64,000 nucleotides of DNA from GW2011-AR15 sp964428335. GTDB taxonomy: Archaea > Nanobdellota > Nanobdellia > Woesearchaeales > GW2011-AR15. Each line of letters opens with the position of its first letter. Position 1 is the first letter of the stretch. The DNA is taken from positions 1 through 64,000 of the forward strand of contig CAYRXW010000006.1 in the NCBI GenBank assembly GCA_964428335.1, in the 5' to 3' direction. The position numbers and the translations under genes are program-made. The notes below the pieces were generated by a model. The model saw nothing but the letters and a program-made list of their open reading frames with translations, searched no databases and was not told where the DNA came from. Positions 58,329 to 64,000 of the stretch are shown here, one piece after another.

Positions 58329-59138
58329 TTAAATAACTTGCTTTCTCTTAACTTCAATGCTTATCGCATTCTCTAGGACCCTTATGTACCTTGGGCATAA
58401 AGTGAATTCATAGCCATATAACTTGCAGTAGTCAAGAATCTTCAGCTTTTCAATATCATTCTGAAACCTTATTATGACATTCAGTCCCTTGCTTTCCCTA
58501 TGAAGTATATCAAAATCCTTCATCTGTTTCTTAATCTTCCCGCATTCTTCATCTATTATCTTCAACCTTTTTGGAAGCAGGTCTATCTCTTTATTGAGTT
58601 CATCAAAAAAATCCTTTCTCTCCCGCTTGAAATGCTCTTCAAAAGAAACCTGATAACTTTTCTCATCAAATGAGATGAATCCACCATATTTTACTTCTAT
58701 TGGCTTCCATTCCCCAAAGCTTCCCAGAATCAAATCACCATGCTTTGCAGCATCCCTTCCTATGCTTGCGCTCGCGTCATTTATGACGAAACATCCTTTT
58801 TTCTTGCATAATTCAAATATTTCTTTCATGTCTTCCTGCAGGCAGAAATATCCAGGCATGGAATTTGTCAAAAGCACTGAAGTTTCGTCAATGTGCTTTT
58901 TCAAAATATCTTTTTGCAGCAGCCCATGGTCTGTCTCAACTAGGACTATTTCAAACTTCAGCTCTTTTCCGAACTGGGAATAGGTTATCCATCCTCCCTG
59001 GTTCTGGAGTATCAGTTTTTTCAATCCTTTAGATTTTGCAAGCTTCAATGCAAGCTTTATTGAAGAATTTCCCCTGTCTGTGAAAAAGACATGTTTTTTC
59101 TTAGTAAGTTCCTGTAGTTTTAGGGCAGATTTATTCAT
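58329..59138 (-). CDS. Fold-type I PLP enzyme-like protein (DegT-like, truncated)
   Basis: The 269-residue protein resembles the large domain of DegT/aminotransferase fold-type I enzymes: HVFFTDRGNSSIKLALKLAKSKG (cofactor phosphate region), VLLTNSMPGYFC, CFVINDASASIGRDAAKHGDLILGSFGEWKPIEVKYGGFISF with Asp for the pyridine nitrogen and a Lys (WKP) in the expected Schiff-base area. At 269 residues it is shorter than the 360-400 typical of the family, with a reduced C-terminal domain. Its start overlaps gnd by 4 bp (ATGA). Substrate is unknown, possibly a sugar amine. Confidence 0.7.
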   Translation of the reverse strand: MNKSALKLQELTKKKHVFFTDRGNSSIKLALKLAKSKGLKKLILQNQGGWITYSQFGKELKFEIVLVETDHGLLQKDILKKHIDETSVLLTNSMPGYFCLQEDMKEIFELCKKKGCFVINDASASIGRDAAKHGDLILGSFGEWKPIEVKYGGFISFDEKSYQVSFEEHFKRERKDFFDELNKEIDLLPKRLKIIDEECGKIKKQMKDFDILHRESKGLNVIIRFQNDIEKLKILDYCKLYGYEFTLCPRYIRVLENAISIEVKRKQVI

Positions 59139-60544
59139 TGTCTCTCTTCTTTTCCAGTATGCCAGTCTGTATGGAAAATCCCGTCTTTATCATTCCTTTC
59201 GTATGTATGCGCCCCAAAGAAGTCTCTTTGCCCCTGTAGAAGGTTTGCAGGGCTTTTTTCTGAAGTCAACTGAAGGATGTAATTCCTGGATGAATCAAAC
59301 CCTGGCATCGGCGTATTTGTCTCAATCCCTAAAAAGCATGCCCTCTGGAGAGCAAAAAATCCGGAAAGAACATCTTTTTTGAAAGTCTGCAGCAATGTCT
59401 CCTGGCTTTGTTTATAATTTTTTGAGATATCATCAAGGAACTTTGCCCTTATTATGCATCCTGCTCTCCATATCTTTGCAATCTCGCTTATATCAGCTTT
59501 GCCGAAGCCAAATTCGCTGTATCCTTTTTTTATAAGTTCAATCCCCTGGGCATAAGCTGCAACCTTTGCAACATATAATGCATCTTCCAAAATCTCCAGA
59601 TCAACTTTTATTTTGTTTCTTTCAAGCCTGAATTCCTTTGCCAGCTTTTTTCTTTTTTCCAGTTCAAAGGATATTGCCCTTGATGAGACTGCTGAATAGA
59701 TTGTCGGGATTGAAACGACATTTGATAAATCGAGTGAATTCTGGACTGTCCATGTGCCTGTCCCTTTCATGCCTGCCTTATCAAGGATGAAATCAACCAA
59801 GTTCCCTTTTCCTGAAGGATTTTTCTGCCTTAGGACTTTTGATGTTATTTCTATAAGAAAAGAATTCAGTTTTCCTCTGTTCCATGTTTCAAATACTTCT
59901 GCAATCTCATCTGCGCTCATGCTGTTTCTCAATAAATCATAGACTTCTGAAATAAGCTGCATGTCTGCATATTCAATACCGTTATGGACCATCTTGACAA
60001 AATGACCTGCCCCATGATTCCCTAGATAAGCTACACATGGTTTTTTCTCATGTATTGCAGCAACTTTTTCAAGAGGTTTTTTCAGATAAGTTTCGTAGCT
60101 TTTCTTGTCTGCCCCTCCGACCATTATTGAAGGGCCAAGCCTTGCGCCGTCTTCTCCACCAGAAACTCCAGCACCGAAGAATAAAACATTTTTTTCCTTT
60201 GACCTTTTTTCCAGCATGATTGTATCCTGGAACCTTGAATTGGCAAGGTCAACAACGACTGAGCCTTTCGGGACAATTTCAAATAAGGAATTTGCTGTAT
60301 TTATTGTAGGCTCTCCTGCCTTTATCATGATAAAATAGATGCCTTTTCCGACGCTAGATACAAGGTTTTTTAAGTCTCCTGTCACAGGCTTTAATTTTTT
60401 CCCATATTCCTTCTTGTTCTTTTCATAGAAAGTCGTTGTGTGTTCAGCAGTCCTGTTATAGATAAATACCTCAAAACCCTTTGATGCAAAATTAAGCGCT
60501 AGGTTTGAGCCCATCACTCCCATCCCGATTATTGATATGTTCAT
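59135..60544 (-). CDS. gnd: 6-phosphogluconate dehydrogenase
   Basis: The 469-residue enzyme has the NADP-binding start ISIIGMGVMGSNLALNFASKGF, GAGVSGGEDGARLGPSIMVGG, the catalytic GHFVKMVHNGIEYADMQLISE (Lys and His-Asn), and a C-terminal helical domain ending near GAHTYERND. It decarboxylates 6-phosphogluconate to ribulose-5-phosphate and reduces NADP. The enzyme is uncommon in archaea. With the split transketolase at 19-21 kb it gives part of a pentose phosphate route; glucose-6-phosphate dehydrogenase is not in the window. A TTATAAAACTT element (60570-60580) fits a leaderless start. Confidence 0.97.
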   Translation of the reverse strand: MNISIIGMGVMGSNLALNFASKGFEVFIYNRTAEHTTTFYEKNKKEYGKKLKPVTGDLKNLVSSVGKGIYFIMIKAGEPTINTANSLFEIVPKGSVVVDLANSRFQDTIMLEKRSKEKNVLFFGAGVSGGEDGARLGPSIMVGGADKKSYETYLKKPLEKVAAIHEKKPCVAYLGNHGAGHFVKMVHNGIEYADMQLISEVYDLLRNSMSADEIAEVFETWNRGKLNSFLIEITSKVLRQKNPSGKGNLVDFILDKAGMKGTGTWTVQNSLDLSNVVSIPTIYSAVSSRAISFELEKRKKLAKEFRLERNKIKVDLEILEDALYVAKVAAYAQGIELIKKGYSEFGFGKADISEIAKIWRAGCIIRAKFLDDISKNYKQSQETLLQTFKKDVLSGFFALQRACFLGIETNTPMPGFDSSRNYILQLTSEKSPANLLQGQRDFFGAHTYERNDKDGIFHTDWHTGKEERQ

Positions 60545-60585
60545 AATATATTAAAAAGGTTGAAATAGTTATAAAACTTTTGAAA

Positions 60586-61695
60586 TTAGATTTTATGAAG
60601 ATTTAAAATTTCCGGACCAGCTTTCCTTACAAAATAGCGGTTCATCATTGGTATATATTTATGGATAATTGGTATCCTGACATAAATCATGTCTAGTGAG
60701 CCTGGCCCGGCTGAAAATATTGTTTCTTTTGATGGCATAATATATCCTCCATAATGATTATTTAAGCCAGTCACAACACCATGTATCCCGAGCCAGAATT
60801 TTCCAAAATAAGAATTTATTATAGGGATTCTTACACCATATTCATGTATATGTCCTGACAGAACTAAATTAAATGTGTCTGATGGTATCTTAAAATTTAC
60901 TCCATTTTCTCTAAAAGCGCCTAAAACATCGCATGGCCTATGGCTTACCAGAATATTGAATGCATTTTTTTGAGGAAGATTATCATATAATGCCATTCTC
61001 CATGATTTTTCTGAACTAAGAGGATGTGTTGGGTAAAGAGATCTGTCTGGAATGCCTAAAATAGACATATCAAATCCCTTTATAGTAAATTCTTTTTTAT
61101 TGAAATTTACGTCTAAAAACCCTGCCTTCTCTTCAAGCAACTTGAAAAGTGCCAAATAATCTTCCCATGTTGGACCATCATGATTCCCTGCACTGCCTAG
61201 AATTTTATAGTCTGCTTTAATGTCTCGCAAAAGTTTTAGAGTTTCTTCATCCAAATCTTCAATACCCTCATGAACCACGTCACCTGAAACTATTACAATA
61301 TCAAATCTGTAGTCAAGGAGAGGAGAATGCATATTTAGAAATTTTTTCCTGCTGTTTTTTCTTATATGCAAATCTGTAAGATGCAATATTTTTATTGGTA
61401 ATTCTGGGCCTTTTGGGTGAGGCATATCTGTTTGCCATATTCCGTTTTCTAATTTTGAATTCTTTTTTATATAATTTAATAAATCCCTATCATAATCTGA
61501 AGTTATATATTCTCCTCCCTCATTAAACCGGCCGTATGGCGCTTCTCCAAGAACTTCCAGCCATTCATCAAGGCAGGATTCATTTCTTCTCAGAAGGTTT
61601 TCATGATATGCATATCTAAAGTACCTGACTATATTTCCAAGAGTTAATGCATCAGTCATCCCTGTATGGGACAGCCATGCTTTATCTGGTTTCAT
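60586..61695 (-). CDS. Calcineurin-like metallophosphoesterase with unknown N-terminal domain
   Basis: Residues about 105-330 carry the metallophosphoesterase set: LHLTDLHIRK (DxH), VSGDVVHEG (GD), GSAGNHDG (GNHD), LVSHRP and SGHIHEYG (GHxH). The N-terminal about 100 residues are a separate part of unknown type, with a helical start (TDALTLGNIVRYFRYAYHENLLRRNESCLDEWLEVLG). It hydrolyses a phosphodiester or monoester; substrate unknown. A TTATATTAAAAC element (61713-61724) lies about 24 nt before the ATG, so it has its own promoter although it follows the ABC genes. Confidence 0.92.
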   Translation of the reverse strand: MKPDKAWLSHTGMTDALTLGNIVRYFRYAYHENLLRRNESCLDEWLEVLGEAPYGRFNEGGEYITSDYDRDLLNYIKKNSKLENGIWQTDMPHPKGPELPIKILHLTDLHIRKNSRKKFLNMHSPLLDYRFDIVIVSGDVVHEGIEDLDEETLKLLRDIKADYKILGSAGNHDGPTWEDYLALFKLLEEKAGFLDVNFNKKEFTIKGFDMSILGIPDRSLYPTHPLSSEKSWRMALYDNLPQKNAFNILVSHRPCDVLGAFRENGVNFKIPSDTFNLVLSGHIHEYGVRIPIINSYFGKFWLGIHGVVTGLNNHYGGYIMPSKETIFSAGPGSLDMIYVRIPIIHKYIPMMNRYFVRKAGPEILNLHKI

Positions 61696-61726
61696 TAGCA
61701 GGTGAAAAAAATAGTTATATTAAAAC

Positions 61727-62695
61727 TTACTCACCATACACTTTCTTTATGACTTCCTCGATCTGAGGGTTCGCTACATTGATGTCATTTATCTTGTATT
61801 TTTTTAAGATATAACCGATGACTTCATCAATCTTATGAAGCTTTTTATCAATCTCTATCCTTAGTTCCATGTCTGACTTGCTTAGGATCTTTATCCCTTC
61901 AGGGACAGGATATTCTTTTACTGGAGAGATGAATTTTATGTCTATTATTTTTGTATCAACCTCATTTTTCAGCTTTGAGAGAGTGTCATCATAGACTATC
62001 TTTCCCTTATTGATGATGATTATTTTCTCGCAGAGGTTCTCGATGTCATCAAGGTCATGTGTTGTAAGGAGGAAAGTGATCTTCTTGTCCTTATTCACTT
62101 TTTTTATGAACTGCCTTATCTTTTCCTTGGATACCACATCAAGGCCTATTGTAGGCTCATCCAAAAATACTATATCTGGGTCATGGAGCATTGCAGCAAT
62201 GAGTTCGCATTTCATTTTCTCACCAAGGGAAAGCTGCCTTGCAGGTCTTTTTATGATGTCTTTGAGTCCAAAGAGCTTCACGAAATAATCAAGGTTATCC
62301 TGGAACAGCTTATCAGGTATATCATATATCTCTTTATTCAGGTAAAACGTATCGATTGAAGGAAGGTCCTGCCATATCTGCTGCTTCTGCCCAAATACTA
62401 CGCCAATTTTTTTTACATATTTTTCCCGATCTTTCCATGGCTTAAAACCATTGACATCTATCTCGCCAGATGTTGGGTAAAGTATCCCTGAAAGTATTTT
62501 GATTGTTGTTGATTTCCCTGCTCCGTTTGGCCCAATGAAACCCCTTATCTCCCCTTTTTCCACATCAAATGAAATCCCGTCTAGAGCTTTCACTTCGACA
62601 TATTCCCTTTTTAGTAAGGATTTTATTGAAGCTTTCAGCCCTTCCTCTTTCTTGAATGTTTTATAATGTTTTTTTAGATCTTTGATATGAATCAT
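61727..62695 (-). CDS. ABC-2 type exporter ATPase
   Basis: The 322-residue ATPase has Walker A GPNGAGKSTTIKIL, Q-loop VFGQKQQIWQDLPSIDT, signature LSLGEKMKCELIA, Walker B IVFLDEPTIGLD, the H-loop TTHDLDD, and a C-terminal domain (about 235-322) as in NatA/YhcG-type exporters (COG4586-like, from memory). The start ATG 62695 has GGTGGT 5-7 nt upstream; an in-frame ATG at 62710 overlaps the permease end and is less likely. It follows two permease genes on the same strand. Confidence 0.95.
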   Translation of the reverse strand: MIHIKDLKKHYKTFKKEEGLKASIKSLLKREYVEVKALDGISFDVEKGEIRGFIGPNGAGKSTTIKILSGILYPTSGEIDVNGFKPWKDREKYVKKIGVVFGQKQQIWQDLPSIDTFYLNKEIYDIPDKLFQDNLDYFVKLFGLKDIIKRPARQLSLGEKMKCELIAAMLHDPDIVFLDEPTIGLDVVSKEKIRQFIKKVNKDKKITFLLTTHDLDDIENLCEKIIIINKGKIVYDDTLSKLKNEVDTKIIDIKFISPVKEYPVPEGIKILSKSDMELRIEIDKKLHKIDEVIGYILKKYKINDINVANPQIEEVIKKVYGE

Positions 62696-62696
62696 T

Positions 62697-63473
62697 CTAA
62701 CCACCTGCACTTGTATAGTATTTCAATGAAAGTCTCCAAAGTATCTCGCTTATGATAAAAAGCACCACAACTGAAATTATTGGCGTGAATTCTGTGCTTT
62801 TCTCAAGAAGCACCCTGCTTGGATAGTAAGCTATGACTGCCAAGGGAAGCAGGTATCTCAAACCTGATGAGATGAATCTTGAAAATATATCTACTGGATA
62901 TTCTGCATAAGACCTTATTGTCCTAAAAAGCTCCCCAATCCTTCCTATCTCGATTGCTTTTATGATGAGTGCAAACCTAAGGACTGCCATGCTATAGACA
63001 AGCATCAGCGCAAGGATAAAATACAAAATGAAAAGCAATGCTGAATTCATTGACAGCACAATTGGTATTTTTACAAAGGAATATGCTATGAAGACTATGC
63101 CTACTACAAGATTTGATAGGTGTTCTGGCCTGAAATTATGGAACGAGAGGTATGCTAGGGTATTTACAGGATACAGGAGAACACGGTCAAAGTTGCCTGA
63201 TTTCACCATGTGCGAAAGTGTCCAGTCTACCTGCTGGAAGAAAAGCCGATCAAGGCCGTTGATAAAAATAAAAATCCCATTGAAGAGTATTATTTCATGG
63301 AGTGTCCAGCCTGGAAAGCCGTCTGTGCTCAGATAGATTATCATTGTCACCAGTGGGAGTATCAGGTCGAATGAGAGGAGTGTTATCATTCTCAGGAAAA
63401 AATTCAGCTTATACATCATCTCTGTACTTAGCGTCATCTGCATAGCTTTTTTTAAGAATCTTAAGTGGCTCAT
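62697..63473 (-). CDS. ABC-2 type exporter permease
   Basis: The 258-residue protein has about six membrane helices and resembles COG3694/COG4587-type ABC-2 permeases: an N-terminal amphipathic start (MSHLRFLKKAMQMTLSTEMMYKLNFFLRM), then helices and the loop TDGFPGWTLHEIILFNGIFIFINGLDRLFF. I start at ATG 63473, which overlaps the upstream permease stop as ATGA, instead of an in-frame TTG at 63545 lying deep in that gene. It forms the transporter with the neighbouring permease and ATPase. Confidence 0.93.
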   Translation of the reverse strand: MSHLRFLKKAMQMTLSTEMMYKLNFFLRMITLLSFDLILPLVTMIIYLSTDGFPGWTLHEIILFNGIFIFINGLDRLFFQQVDWTLSHMVKSGNFDRVLLYPVNTLAYLSFHNFRPEHLSNLVVGIVFIAYSFVKIPIVLSMNSALLFILYFILALMLVYSMAVLRFALIIKAIEIGRIGELFRTIRSYAEYPVDIFSRFISSGLRYLLPLAVIAYYPSRVLLEKSTEFTPIISVVVLFIISEILWRLSLKYYTSAGG

Positions 63474-64000
63474 CCGACAGCACCATACCTTTTCAATGCG
63501 ATTTTCCATACAAATTTTATTGCGAGATAAAACAGCACTATCCATAAGAGCTGCTTGGCCATGAAAAGCATGCTTCCATATATCCCTAATTTTCCTAGGA
63601 AGACCTGGATGACACCATACCTTAGGTAAAAGAAAGGAAGGAATTCTGATACTGCATACAGAACAGGACCAAAGAATTCAAGAGGGATATGCTCTCCTGA
63701 AAGGAATCTTACGACAAGGAACATCAGCCACTGTATGCTTTCTATCTTGCTGAACCAGAACGCAAGCATGCCCATCAAAAAACCTATGAGAAAATTCAGA
63801 AAAAATGCGAGCACCATAGATATTATGAAAAACATCCCATACACAAGGCTGGTTTTTATCTTGAATAGTAAAAATGAGATTATGAAAACAGGAATGACTT
63901 CTACAATGAATGCAAATGCCCTTTCTGCAACATCGCTTGCCAGAAGCTGGGAGATGACAGGAAACGGTCTGAGAAGATCTTCAGAAAGCTCGCCATACAG
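63470..64000 (-). CDS. ABC-2 type exporter permease, 5' end cut by window
   Basis: The reading frame continues without stop to the window edge, giving 176 residues that begin LYGELSEDLLRPFPVISQLL and end in a basic tail (KIALKRYGAVG). At least four membrane helices are present. It pairs with the next permease as a heteromeric COG4587/COG3694-type exporter. Its N-terminus lies beyond the window. An internal ATG at 63844 should not be taken as the start since coding similarity continues upstream. The stop overlaps the next gene by 4 bp. Confidence 0.88.
   Translation of the reverse strand: MYGELSEDLLRPFPVISQLLASDVAERAFAFIVEVIPVFIISFLLFKIKTSLVYGMFFIISMVLAFFLNFLIGFLMGMLAFWFSKIESIQWLMFLVVRFLSGEHIPLEFFGPVLYAVSEFLPFFYLRYGVIQVFLGKLGIYGSMLFMAKQLLWIVLFYLAIKFVWKIALKRYGAVG

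Noticed and set aside
63474..63545. Upstream TTG start of the 62697-63473 permease
   Set aside because: It would overlap the other permease by 76 bp; ATG 63473 gives the usual ATGA coupling.
1..64000. Insertion sequences, prophage or integrative element
   Set aside because: No transposase, integrase or phage structural gene and no long direct or inverted repeats were seen; the holin-like label at 1-254 is only a family name.

Overview
The window looks like a piece of an AT-rich archaeal chromosome, most likely from a DPANN lineage of the Woesearchaeota/Pacearchaeota type (the lineage is inferred). Archaeal markers are ribosomal proteins L11 and S8e, Kae1, archaeal-type UMP kinase, Elp3, diphthine-ammonia ligase (Dph6), ZPR1, a DUF211 protein and a CaCA exchanger. 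Many first genes of transcripts have a TATA box centred about 25-29 nt before the start codon, the signature of leaderless mRNA. Against this background sit bacterial-type genes: DnaK, GrpE, GroEL/GroES, a full-length RelA/SpoT protein, RNase HIII and 6-phosphogluconate dehydrogenase. I see no insertion sequence, prophage, CRISPR array or rRNA.

Layout. 1-5.1 kb: a partial holin-like gene, two unknown proteins, a GNAT/ATP-grasp pair and L11 with a long C-terminal tail. 5.1-14.7 kb: ZPR1, MTA phosphorylase, a stand-alone NFACT-R protein, a zinc-knuckle protein, a divergent proteasome-fold protein, an HPP membrane protein, Elp3, DUF211, a VIT1/CCC1-like transporter and an RNA m5C methyltransferase. 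14.7-21.6 kb: RNase HIII with a putative HTH partner, an MFS transporter, TatD, a transketolase split in two subunits and a MazG-like protein. 21.7-31.8 kb: a kinase-fold protein, Kae1, Nudix, UMP kinase, RelA/SpoT, an ABC exporter with an operator-like dyad at its promoter, and Dph6 coupled to a glutamine amidotransferase. 31.9-40.4 kb: unknown proteins, S8e, CaCA exchanger, FtsZ, a membrane-anchored winged-helix protein and a P2-type ATPase with a small membrane partner.

40.5-42.9 kb holds a small operon (50-residue basic peptide, membrane protein, lipoprotein) with Shine-Dalgarno sites and a long structured leader, a candidate ncRNA and a DUF4145 protein. 43.0-51.5 kb is a stress island: dnaK, an IMPase-family phosphatase, a small protein, a YkgJ-like protein, grpE, groEL, groES, htpX and hsp20, facing a divergent winged-helix regulator. 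Three 17-bp dyads of the form GTTGA-N7-TCAAC lie between hsp20 and the regulator. No dnaJ is present. 51.5-64 kb: a protein with an internal duplication, a DUF559-like nuclease, tRNA-Thr(GGT) and tRNA-Ala(GGC), MetRS, a sugar-nucleotide epimerase, zinc-ribbon and PLP-fold proteins, 6-phosphogluconate dehydrogenase, a phosphoesterase and an ABC-2 exporter that runs off the window.

Functional threads are translation and tRNA modification, stress response (chaperones, HtpX, ppGpp metabolism), a partial pentose phosphate pathway (gnd, transketolase), and ion or drug transport with several promoter-proximal dyads. The strongest leads are the hsp20/regulator operators, the proteasome-like protein, the archaeal RelA/SpoT, the Dph6-amidotransferase pair and the 41-42 kb operon with its leader. 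All positions, motifs and homology calls were read by eye; no search or folding program was run.
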